Shown: positions 1-7,980 of the stretch, one piece after another
Layout: every line of letters begins with the position of its first letter
How positions within the stretch are numbered: position 1 is the first letter of the stretch
Source of the DNA: Poronia punctata
Lineage: Eukaryota > Ascomycota > Sordariomycetes > Xylariales > Xylariaceae
Length of the DNA stretch: 14,022 nt
Direction: 5' to 3'
NCBI GenBank assembly: GCA_022579005.1
Contig: MU401957.1
Location: 1 to 14,022, forward strand
Made by a program: the position numbers and the translations under genes
Notes under the pieces: generated by a model
The model's input: only the letters and a program-made list of their open reading frames with translations
Databases searched by the model: none
What the model was told of the DNA's origin: nothing

Positions 1-46
1 ATAATTTAATACTTATATAATATTAAATTTATATAGTAGCTATTAT

Positions 47-345
47 AAAAAGGACTTTTATATTTTATATAATATATTTATTAGCATAAGCTACTATTTA
101 AAAAAGCAAGATAATTTGCTAAATTGTTTGTTTTAATTTTTAATAAATATAAAGCTAAGCTTACTAATTCTTTTTTTTATTATTAAAAAAGTTGCTTTTT
201 TTAGTGCTAAAAAAAGCTACGCTTACTAATTTCTTTTTTTATTATTAAAAAAGTTGCCTTTTTTAGTATTACTATTTAAATTATTAATAACTACTAATAC
301 TTTGTTTAAGTTTTTAATAACTAGTATACTTTAAGTACATAGCTA
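47..345. repeat. Direct repeat at left edge, copy 1
   Basis: The segment beginning with the A/T-rich motif at 61 (tattttatataatatattta) recurs at 451, followed in both copies by ttag and then matching landmarks: ataattt near 111 versus ataatct near 509, gctaagcttactaatt at 154 versus 552, and ctactaatac/ctactagtat at 291 versus 631. The offset changes from about 390 to about 340 because this copy carries an internal 62-bp duplication. No coding content is visible. It may be a decayed transposon end or LTR, but no TG...CA ends remain to support that. Confidence 0.6.
154..277. repeat. 62-bp tandem duplication
   Basis: Two head-to-tail copies start at 154 (gctaagcttactaatt) and 216 (gctacgcttactaatt). 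Each continues with a T run, ttattaaaaaagttgc and another T run. The copies differ by small changes such as aag versus acg and ttgct versus ttgcct. Each unit holds a short hairpin, aaaaaag-ttg-ctttttt. Confidence 0.75.
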
Positions 346-437
346 ATAATAACTTATTATATTAATATAATATAACTATTTTTCTATTTACTAAGCTTTT
401 TAGCTTATATATAACCTTTAATAAAAAGCAACTTTAT

Positions 438-690
438 TTTATAACTTTTTTATTTTATATAATATATTTATTAGTTTAAGCATTAAACTATTTATTTAAC
501 TAGGCAAAATAATCTTTTAAATTATTTATTTTAGTTTTTTTAGTATGCTAAGCTAAGCTTACTAATTTTAGTTTTTTTTATTAAATAAGTCTTTTATTAT
601 TATAATATTATTGTTTAGGTAGTTAATAGCTACTAGTATAGCGCTATTTAAGTTTTTTATAGTTTTTAGCACCTAATTATATTATATTTA
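438..690. repeat. Direct repeat at left edge, copy 2
   Basis: This is the second copy of the 47-345 repeat, without the 62-bp duplication. Its right part, about 606-665 (attgtttaggtagttaatag, then tagct and a shared tttaagttttttata), appears again, more decayed, at about 2586-2640, where ggt has become agt and ctact has become ctatt. The third copy shows that the element is dispersed rather than simply duplicated in tandem. Confidence 0.6.
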
Positions 691-923
691 GTAGTAATAT
701 AGCTAGTTATTTTTATAGTTTTTAGCGTTTATATAAGTAATGCTATATTTAAAGTAAAAAGCATAGGCTTAGAATAATTTAAAAGGTATTTATATTAATT
801 TAGCAAGGGGGCTACTTTTAGCATTGCTATTAAGTAGGTTTAAAATTAAATTAATAAGTTAAAAGCTTTTAAAAAGTTTATATAATTATTAACATTATTA
901 ATTAAGCATACTTATTATTAAAG
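691..923. other. Decayed DNA without recognisable features
   Basis: AT-rich sequence with no open frame of note. It includes aagggggc near 806-813, a run of five G that is unusual for this window. I see no gene, RNA or repeat here. Confidence 0.6.
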
Positions 924-1124
924 TTAGCTTTAATTATTAAAATAGCACTTATAGTAAAAAATAGTAATGCAAACTAAGTCTGTTTTTTTATTAGCTTTAA
1001 CTATTAAAATAGCACTTATAGTAAAAAATAGCAATGCAAACTAGGTTTGTTTTCTTATTAGCTTTAACTATAAAAATAGCACTTGCTATAAAAAACAGCA
1101 ACGCAAACTAGGTTTGTTTTTTTA
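924..1124. repeat. Three tandem 67-bp copies at graded decay
   Basis: Units begin with ttagctttaa at 924, 991 and 1058, exactly 67 bp apart. A partial fourth (ttgctta) begins at 1125. Each unit reads through aatagcactt, an A-run, a gcaatgcaaact-like core and a T-run. The core is aacagcaacgc in unit 3, aatagcaatgc in unit 2 and aatagtaatgc in unit 1. That is a stepwise loss of C to T at CpA and CpG, as RIP would produce. No coding potential is visible. Confidence 0.9.
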
Positions 1125-1798
1125 TTGCTTACATCTAGCATACTATATTTTAAAAAATTTTAATAAATTAAAATAAAGTAAATAAATTAAAAAGGTAAAA
1201 AAAAGGTGTTTATATAAAATAAAATAAGTAAAGTTATTAGCAAAAAGCTGCAAATATAATATTAAAGTAATAAAGTTAGCAAAAAGGTTATAAAATTTAA
1301 GTAATAAAAGTAATAAGGGCAATAAAGTAGTTAAACTAGTTAAAAACAATTAAAACAATAAAAATTTTTAAAACTTATAATAATAGTTATAATAGTAGTA
1401 GCAATTAATTTGCTAAATTGCAATAAAAGCTTAATATTACTAAATAAAGCCGCGTACACTGCTATATTAAGTAATTATAATATATTGTTATAAGTTTAAA
1501 TTAATACTAATATTTTAAAGCAATAAAAGTTATATTAAAAGGTTTTAAAAGTATTAAAAATAGTATTAAAAGGTATAAAACAGTATTAGTGTTAATAAGT
1601 AAAAGTAAAAAAGTAAAAAAGTAAAAAAGTAAAAGTAAAGGCAAGGTAATAGTAAAAAATAAAAAGGTTAATTAGTTATAAATAAGTTATAATTAGTTAA
1701 GTAGGGCTAAGTATTAATTATAGCGCTTTATTAGCTATTATACTATATTGCAGCTAACTACACCTGCTTAGCACTATACTTTAGCAAATTTAGTACTA
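1125..1798. other. A-rich low-complexity stretch with (gtaaaaaa)n
   Basis: The plus strand is A-rich with repeated taaa, aagtaa and aaaagg words. The long minus-strand open frame across 1143-1349 is only the reverse of this purine-rich tract and would encode a Leu/Phe/Tyr string. At 1605-1636 an 8-bp unit gtaaaaaa repeats with starts at 1605, 1613 and 1621, then 1629. The gccgcg at about 1449-1454 is an unusual CpG survivor. No gene is supported. Confidence 0.6.
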
Positions 1799-2175
1799 AC
1801 TTTATAGCAAATGCAGCATTTTTTAGCTTTATATTTACACTTTAAACCTTTATAATAGCTTAAAAAAACTATAACGCAATTTTGTTATAGTAGCTACTTT
1901 TTAAAGTGCTTATATAAAGTTATTATAATAGTAAGTAAGAAAGCGTTTTTTATTTAAAGCTTTTTTTTAGTAACTATTTTAAAAAATATATGCTTTTTTA
2001 AAAATTCTTAAAAAGCAGTAAGCTTTCTTTAAAAAAAGTGTTTTTTGCTAGTTTATAAAGCAAGCTTAAATAACTATAAGTAAGTAAAAGAAAAAATAAA
2101 AGCTTTTTTTTAATATATAAAGCTATTTATACAAAGCACTTCTTTAAAGTAAGCAAGCTATAGTAGCAAAATTTT
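1799..2175 (+). repeat. Dispersed repeat family, copy A (internally deleted)
   Basis: Landmarks shared with copy B, in order: atatttacactttaaacctt at 1831 (2742 in B), ttataatagctta, gttatagtagctactttt, gtgcttatataaagtt, tagtttataaag at 2049 (3107 in B), aactataagtaa, and atatataaagctatttata. The offset between A and B jumps from 911 to 1058, so A lacks about 147 bp that B and D keep between about 2948 and 3105. The junction lies in a short gcta/acta match, consistent with a deletion between short direct repeats. Many A/B differences are C/T or G/A. It is probably a fragment of a decayed transposon; no reading frame survives to identify it. Orientation is relative only. Confidence 0.75.
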
Positions 2176-2450
2176 AATAAAGCTTAAATAATAAAATAGT
2201 TAAAGCAAGTATACTTAAAAGTATTAGTTACTTATACTTTATATTAGTACTTATACTAAGTATAAACAATAGTATAAAAACCTTAGCTTATATAAAAATA
2301 TAAAAAAAATATATAGTAAAATGTTTACTTAAAAAAAAAAACAATAATATAAGCAATATAGCCTATATAATATAAGCACTAATAAATATAAAGCAAAAAT
2401 ATTTTAAAGTAAATATAAAAACGTATATAACTAGCTTTTAAATTAGTATT

Positions 2451-2575
2451 AAAATATATATATATATATTATCTAGTTGTATACTTTATATACTTATAAA
2501 CATTATATAAATATTAACATTATATATATAAAAACATTAATTATTATTATATAAATAATATTATTACCTAGTTTT
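2451..2575. repeat. (TA)n and related simple repeats
   Basis: An alternating (at)n tract at about 2453-2470 is followed by further tatatata runs near 2520-2528 and by att/aat trinucleotide runs near 2540-2570. It is a simple-sequence patch with no other content. Confidence 0.7.
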
Positions 2576-2696
2576 TAATTATAATATTATTATTTAAGTA
2601 GTTAATAGCTATTAGTATTTTATTATTTAAGTTTTTTATAACTATTAAGTAGCCTTTATTACTTAATAGTTTTATATTATTTTTAAACCGCCTTTG

Positions 2697-3225
2697 CTTT
2701 ATAGCATTTTTATTATTATTTTAAAAAATTATAAATACTTTATATTTACACTTTAAACCTTTATAATAGCTTAAAGCAACTATAATACAATCTTGTTATA
2801 GTAGCTACTTTTTAACGTGCTTATATAAAGTTGCTACAATAGTAAGTAAAAAAACGTTACTTATTTAGCGCTTGATTTAATAAATATATACTTTTTTAAA
2901 AATCTTTAAAAGGCGTTAAGCTTTTTTTTAGCAAAATATTTTTTACTAAACAAGTAGTAAGCGTTTAATACTAAAATTATTATTATTTTTATTTATTTAT
3001 TATTATTATAAGGCGTTGCTTAAGTTTTTTTTGCTAATATTATATTTATATTATAAAAAAGGTTACTAAAGCTTTTTTTTACAGTTTTTAAAATATTTTA
3101 TAAAACTAGTTTATAAAGTAGGCCTAAATAATTATAAGTAAATAAAAAGAAAAATAAAAGCCTTTTTTTAATATATAACGCTATTTATATAAAGCGCCTG
3201 CTTAAAATAAGCATAATTATATGCT
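2697..3225 (+). repeat. Dispersed repeat family, copy B (fullest copy)
   Basis: This copy covers the left part seen in A (from about 2740) and the middle part seen in D: ttttttacta at 2939, aagtag, ttattattattat, gcgttgctta, ttttttgcta at 3027, a gcattatatttatatt-like stretch, and aaaaaaggttact. The right part is shared with A, C and D (actagtttataaag at 3105, ataattataagtaa). It keeps some uncommon C/G such as aggcctaa and gcgcctgc. All frames are broken by stops, so the element type cannot be read. Confidence 0.75.
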
Positions 3226-4084
3226 AAAAACTATTATTTAAGCTAATATATATATACTATTTATAGCTAACAGCGCGTTATACTTTACTTTATATATTAA
3301 ATAAAAAGTGCATATACTTTTTTATTTTTTTATTTAGCTTATAATAAACATAATATAGCTGCTATATTATATTTAAGTTATTTTTATTTGCTTTTTTTAA
3401 AATAGTTAGCTTTAGTGCTTTTTTTAGCATAAGCAATACTAGCAAGCCTTATAAGCTTTTGCTTTTTTAAATATATTTGCTATTATATATATTTAAAAAC
3501 TTAATTATTACTTACTACTATAGCAAGCTATATTTTTATGCTAGCAGTTTAACTAGCTTATAATTACTTATATTAATATAATATTTAGTTTTTATAATTA
3601 CTTTAATATAGCATTGTTTTAAGTTAAATAAGCTAAAGAAGTATATTATATAGTGCTTTAAATAACTTATTACCTAGTTTGTCTTTAGTATTTCTTTATA
3701 CTATTTTACTTATAGTTAAAGCTTTTTTTTGCTTTTTAGCATTATAGTTTCTAGCTATATACTTACTATAGCTAAATAAGCAAATTTTGTGCTTAGTACT
3801 ACTAAACGCGCTATAAGGCATAATTTTAGCGTTTTATTAACATTTATAAATATAACTACTTTGCTTTAGCTTTTATTTAAAAATAAGCTACCTTATTAGT
3901 AAAATAAGCACTTTAAAAGTATAATATCTTTTAAAAAAGTATTATTAAAAACAATACTTATAGTTACTAACTATTTTAATAAAGCCTTTTTATTGCTTAT
4001 AACCTATTTAGCTATAACTTTGCAATTTTAATTAATATAAAGCTTAAAGCTTTTAACTTTTTTTATTATTATTTTATATTTGCT

Positions 4085-4149
4085 AAAGTATAGCTATAGC
4101 TGCTATACTATGCTTTTAAAAACATAGCAGCTAATATAGCTATAGTTTA
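4085..4149. repeat. Imperfect inverted repeat
   Basis: The left arm (aaagtatagctata, gctgctat) and the right arm (atagcagc, taatatagctatagttt) are mirror complements around ttttaaaaa at about 4114-4122. The arms match in two blocks, tatagctata and gctgctat, separated by small length differences. It could fold as a long bulged hairpin or be two inverted copies of a short element. Confidence 0.65.
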
Positions 4150-4292
4150 AAAATACTAAAAATTTAATTTTATTTTTAAGCTTTACGTTAAATAAGTTAT
4201 AATAGTTAAAATAATAATTACGTAGCTTGCTTTTTTTAGCTTTTAGTTTACTTAAGCTTTTATTAGCTTAAACTAGCAAAATAAAAAAAATA

Positions 4293-4482
4293 AAGTTTTT
4301 TAAAACTATTTATAAAAATAACCTTATTAGTATTAAATAAGTTTTAAAATAAATACTGTTTAAAACTAAATAGTACTATTGCTTAGTTAAATATAATAAA
4401 ATAACTAATTTAAACTTTAAGTAAAAAAGTAATAAGTATATACTAAGTTTTTTAAAACTATTTATATATATAAAAATAACTT
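4293..4482. repeat. Short direct repeat, about 152 bp apart
   Basis: The motif aagttttttaaaactattta occurs near 4293 and near 4445, in each case followed closely by taaaaataac. The second copy has a few extra ta steps. The offset of about 152 bp resembles the satellite period at 9.8-11.2 kb but the sequence is different, so I treat that as coincidence. Confidence 0.6.
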
Positions 4483-5260
4483 TATAAAACTTTTTTCTAG
4501 TACAGTATAAAAATCTTTACTTATTATAAGTATATATATATAAGCATATGCTTTTTTTTATTATAAATCTTTAAAAAATCTACATTTTCTACTTATAAAA
4601 AAACAAGGTTTAAATGCCCTTTATAATTATAAGTAACTTTAAAAGTATAAATAAAAATACTAAAAATAAGTAGTAAAGTATATATTTTCTAAGTATATTA
4701 GTATATTTAATATAAAAAATTTATTAAACAATATAAAAATAATTATATACTTAATTATAAATTATATAATTAGTTAATACTTTTTACTTTATAATATAAA
4801 TAAGTTTATAAATTTTTTATAATAAAAAAAAATAAAGTAAGTAAGTAGCCTTAGTTATATAAGTACTTATTTATATACTTTTAAATTTACTATATAATTT
4901 CTTAGCACTTAAAAGTATATAGTACGTTTTAGCTAAAATATATAAATATTTAATTAAGTTTAAAGTTAGCTAAGCTAAGCGTTATTATAATAAGTAGCCT
5001 AAGTACTTACTTATATAATAAATACGTAGCTAATTAACTTATAATAACTTATATAAGTATAATATAAAAATTATATTTGCTTATAATGCTTTACTTAGCT
5101 ACTTACTAGCTTTTATATTTATAGCTATATTTAACTTAACTAAATTAAATATAGTAAAAGTATTATAATATAAATAATACTATAAATATTTAGTTTTAAA
5201 GTTGTTGCTTTTTTATTTTTTTTATTATAATTTTTTTTATATAATAAAAAGTATAGGTTA

Positions 5261-5663
5261 TAAGCGGCCATTTTGCTTACATAGCTAGCCTATAGCACTT
5301 ATACTAGCTATTAATTATAAAAGCTAGCATAAAGTACTTAAGTACCTAGGTATACTAGCAAAAGCTATTTTATTTAAATTTATATTTTTATAATTATATA
5401 ACTTAAAATAATATAAAGTATTACCCTTTTTGTTGTTTAACTTATATTATAACTTAAAAGCAACAATAAAAAAAGCACTGCTAAAGCTAGCAGCTATAAT
5501 GCTTTTTATTTAAAAGCTATAAGCTTTTTATAATAAAGCGCAAATTTATAATAAGTATTAATAGTATAATAATATTTTTTTATAGCTATATATATTGCTT
5601 AAAACTTAAGCTATATTGTTTTTTATTTAATATACTTTTTTACTAGTAAAAGTATTATATATT
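5261..5663. other. Slightly G+C-richer patch and flank
   Basis: About 5261-5370 keeps gcggcc, agctagcc, several ctagc words and a palindrome tacctaggta at 5343-5352, so it seems less mutated than its surroundings. No frame is open through it. The nested hairpin at 5470-5507 follows, then a second small hairpin aaaagct-ata-agctttt near 5512-5529. Confidence 0.5.
5470..5507. repeat. Nested hairpin
   Basis: Outer arms aaaaagca (5470-5477) and tgcttttt (5500-5507) enclose inner arms ctgcta (5478-5483) and tagcag (5488-5493). It resembles an intrinsic terminator in shape, but the context is eukaryotic and gene-free, so I do not call it one. Confidence 0.6.
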
Positions 5664-5921
5664 ATGCTATATATAACCTTATTAGCTATAAATAAGTTTA
5701 TATTATTAAAAAGTGTTAGGTTAAGTTATATTATAAAGTTAAATAAAGCAGCTAAAAGCGTTTATATAATAACTAGTATATTTAAAGTAGTTTTAGCAAG
5801 TAAAAAAGTAATAGCAAGTTATATAGCAACTATTATACTTAAAATAATTGCTATAAAAATTAAAGTAAAAGTAGCTTATATAGTTTTAGTAATAAAGTAT
5901 AGCTTAAATATTTTTTGCTAG
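5664..5921 (+). pseudogene. Longest open frame, 85 codons, probably not functional
   Basis: ATG at 5664 to TAG at 5919-5921; the frame stays open upstream to a TAA at 5628-5630. The predicted peptide is rich in Ile, Lys, Leu, Val, Ala and Tyr and contains no Asp, Glu, Gly, Pro, Trp, His or Gln. The missing Asp and Glu are expected where GpA has been lost, so composition alone explains much of it. I recognise no domain or motif. Its 3' end runs into dispersed repeat copy C (from 5911), which makes a real gene end unlikely. A rough chance estimate makes one frame of this length in 14 kb of such DNA uncommon but not remarkable. It could be a relic of a transposon ORF; I cannot identify which. 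Confidence 0.2.
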
Positions 5922-6045
5922 CATTATATTTATATTATAGTAAAAGTTAGCATAGCTTTTGCTTATAGCTTTTAAAGTATTTTATAATACTAGTTTATAA
6001 AGTAAGCTTAAGTAACTATAAGTAAGTAAAAAAAATAATGCTTTT
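5911..6045 (+). repeat. Dispersed repeat family, copy C (deleted)
   Basis: It starts with ttttttgcta (5911-5920), joined directly to gcattatatttatattatag, a sequence that in copy D lies after a second ttttttgtta. So C looks like D with the stretch between its two ttttttgcta-like repeats removed (89 bp in D). It then shares tatagcttttaaagtatttt, actagtttataaag and aactataagtaagtaa with B and D. Confidence 0.75.
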
Positions 6046-6079
6046 ATTAAATAATAATAGTTTTGTTTTTATAGTTAAA

Positions 6080-6120
6080 TTTAAATAAAAAAGTTAAAAC
6101 TTTTAACTTTTTTATTTAAA
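6080..6120. repeat. Perfect hairpin, 20-bp arms, 1-nt centre (H1)
   Basis: The left arm 6080-6099 and right arm 6101-6120 are perfect reverse complements around a single C at 6100. It sits between repeat copies C and D. It belongs with the hairpins at 6393, 6455 and 6624, which share the core aagttaaaa...cttttaactt and a following aaaaaacat- or aaaaagcat-like flank. Confidence 0.9.
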
Positions 6121-6135
6121 AAAACATATAAAATA

Positions 6136-6365
6136 TTTTTTGCTAAATAAGTAGCAAGCATTTAATGCTAAAGTTATTATTATTTTAGTTTATTTATTAT
6201 TATTATAAAGCGTTGCTTAGATTTTTTTTGTTAGCATTATATTTATACTATAAAAAAGGTTACTATAGCTTTTGCTTATAGTTTTTAAAGTATTTTATAA
6301 TACTAATTTATAAAGCAAGCTTAAGTAGCTATAAGTTAGTAAAGCTAAAAATAAAGTTTTTAATA
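6136..6365 (+). repeat. Dispersed repeat family, copy D
   Basis: It matches copy B in order: ttttttgctaaataagtag at 6136, ttattattattat, gcgttgctta, ttttttgtta at 6225, gcattatatttatactata, aaaaaaggttact, atagtttttaaagtatttt, actaatttataaagc, agctataagt. B and D differ largely by C/T and G/A changes. The left 200 bp of B are absent here; hairpin H1 lies there instead. Confidence 0.75.
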
Positions 6366-6392
6366 CTAACAAGTTTATTTTTATATATAAAC

Positions 6393-6433
6393 TTAAAATA
6401 AAATAGTTAAAACTTTTAACTATTTTATTTTAA
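6393..6433. repeat. Perfect hairpin, 20-bp arms, 1-nt centre (H2)
   Basis: Arms 6393-6412 and 6414-6433 are perfect reverse complements around C at 6413. Compared with H1 the arm differs at two positions (the ninth and eighteenth bases from the centre), and in both hairpins the opposite arm carries the matching change. Confidence 0.9.
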
Positions 6434-6454
6434 AAAACATGCTAGCTAAATAGT

Positions 6455-6485
6455 ATAAAAAAGTTAAAAACTTTAACTTTTTTAT
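6455..6485. repeat. Perfect hairpin, 14-bp arms (H3)
   Basis: Arms 6455-6468 (ataaaaaagttaaa) and 6472-6485 enclose aac. The arm equals the inner part of H1. Confidence 0.85.
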
Positions 6486-6599
6486 TTTAATAAAAATAAT
6501 GTTTAAATTAAATTTAGCGTTAAGTATTGCAGTTTATATATATACTATATTATTTAAGTATTTAAACACTTAATATTAGTATAACTTTTATAATGCTAA

Positions 6600-6668
6600 T
6601 AGTGTTGTTTTTATAAATAAATATTAAATAAAAAAGCAAAAACCTTTACTTTTTCTATTTTAAAAAGC
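6600..6668. repeat. Degenerate hairpin of the same family (H4) with flank
   Basis: Left arm ttaaataaaaaagcaaa at 6624-6640 and right arm tttactttttctattttaa at 6645-6663 are imperfectly complementary, and aaaaagcat follows. Upstream gttgtttttataaataaat resembles the flank of H1 (ttttgtttttatagttaaat) and a further trace at about 6819-6837 (tattgtttttataaataag), so the repeated unit is larger than the hairpin alone. Confidence 0.6.
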
Positions 6669-7810
6669 ATAGCAATTAATAAACATACTCTTTGCTTTAT
6701 ATTATATAAAAACATTAATGCTTTGCTATAAAGCTACGCTTTAATATTTACTATATTAAACTTTATATTAAAATTTATATAGTTTAAATATATTTTAAAT
6801 TTAGTTTAACGCTTTTAATATTGTTTTTATAAATAAGCTTACTAAAAAAGCATATTTATGCTATAAAAAGAAAATAGTGTAAATAATAATTATATTATAT
6901 ATAAAAGAAAATAATTTATAAGCAAAAAAAACCTTTTTTTTTAAAAATAATTAAGCATAACTTTTTATAAATGCAAACAAATAATAATAATAGTGCTTTT
7001 TATATACGCTAAGCAAAGAAATACTATATTTAATAAAAAGCTTTAATTAAATAAAAAATAGCTATGCTTTTTTTTGCTTAAACTTACTTAAAAAACTAAA
7101 AAAAATAACTTATAATATATATTTAAAGTAAAGCAATAAGTAAGTACTTAAGTATAAATATATATAAGTACTTTATATATATTAAACAATAAAAATTAAT
7201 ATTATATATATTTAAAGTAGTATATATATTAACATAGTAAAAAATTAATAATTAAATAAATTAGAACTTATATTTACTTACTTAATATGCTTTAAAAGCT
7301 AAAGGTTATTAAGTTTACTTATTTAGGCTATTTAGTTACTTTAAGTACTTAATTAATTTAAGCTTTTTTTAGCTAAGCTGCTTTTTGCTTAATGCTTTTA
7401 TAAAAAAAACAATAACTATAATATATATAGTTTTAAAGTTGCTAGTAAGTTTTTAGCGCAAACGTATAGTGCTAGTAAATATTAAAATAACGCTAAGCAA
7501 ATATAGCTAATAAAATTAATTACTTTATGCTATTTTTTATAACTATTTTTATATAAGTATTGTTTTTTTTAAATATATAACTTAAAATAATAAGTTTATA
7601 CTAATAGCTTATAAACTAAAAAACTTTATTAATATTTTTGCTTAAAATAAAATAGCGCTTAAGTAATATATATAAACGCTTTTTTATAATGTTATTATAG
7701 TTAAAATTACTATATGTTAAACTAAGTTTAAAAAGCAAAAGCGTAAGCATATTTACTTAAATATAATAATTAAATATATTTATACTTACTTTATAATTAT
7801 AAAAAAGATT
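6669..7810. other. Decayed DNA without genes
   Basis: Beyond the flank trace near 6819-6837 I see TA-rich runs (7150-7220), T-runs and scattered gct words. No frame, RNA or clear repeat is supported. Confidence 0.6.
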
Positions 7811-7980
7811 TAAACTAGTAAAAAGCAAAACGTTATAATTTTATAAAATAGTACTAAATATTAGTTAAGCAACTTATTAAAGGCTAGCTAAAAAAGAAGC
7901 TAAACTAGTAAAAAGTAAAGCGTTATAATTTTATAAAATAATACTAAACGTTAGTTAAAAAACTTAGCAAAAGCTAAAAA
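7811..7980. repeat. 90-bp tandem duplication
   Basis: taaactagtaaaaag begins at 7811 and 7901, exactly 90 bp apart. Both copies continue with cgttataattttataaaata, a gtactaaa/atactaaa step and a ttagttaa stretch. Differences go both ways: copy 1 has agcaaaacg where copy 2 has agtaaagcg, and copy 1 has aaatatta where copy 2 has aaacgtta. Each copy has thus lost different C or G positions, as independent RIP of duplicated DNA would give. Confidence 0.88.

Larger units (their letters stand above)
3226..5260. other. Two kilobases of decayed DNA without genes
   Basis: Uniform AT-rich sequence with stops in all frames. Apart from the inverted repeat at 4085-4149 and the short direct repeat at 4293-4482, I see only T-runs, TA-runs and scattered gct/agc words. 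A patch at about 4570-4690 keeps several TCT triplets, which are rare elsewhere. Confidence 0.6.

Noticed and set aside
47..690. Retrotransposon LTR pair
   Set aside because: The copies are only about 390 bp apart with no room for an internal region, and no primer-binding site, polypurine tract or TG...CA end is visible.
1143..1349. 68-codon minus-strand open frame
   Set aside because: It is the antisense of an A-rich plus strand and reads as Leu/Phe/Tyr/Thr repeats. No domain, and composition explains the lack of stops.
5470..5507. Intrinsic terminator
   Set aside because: The shape fits, but there is no upstream gene and the composition indicates a eukaryotic genome.
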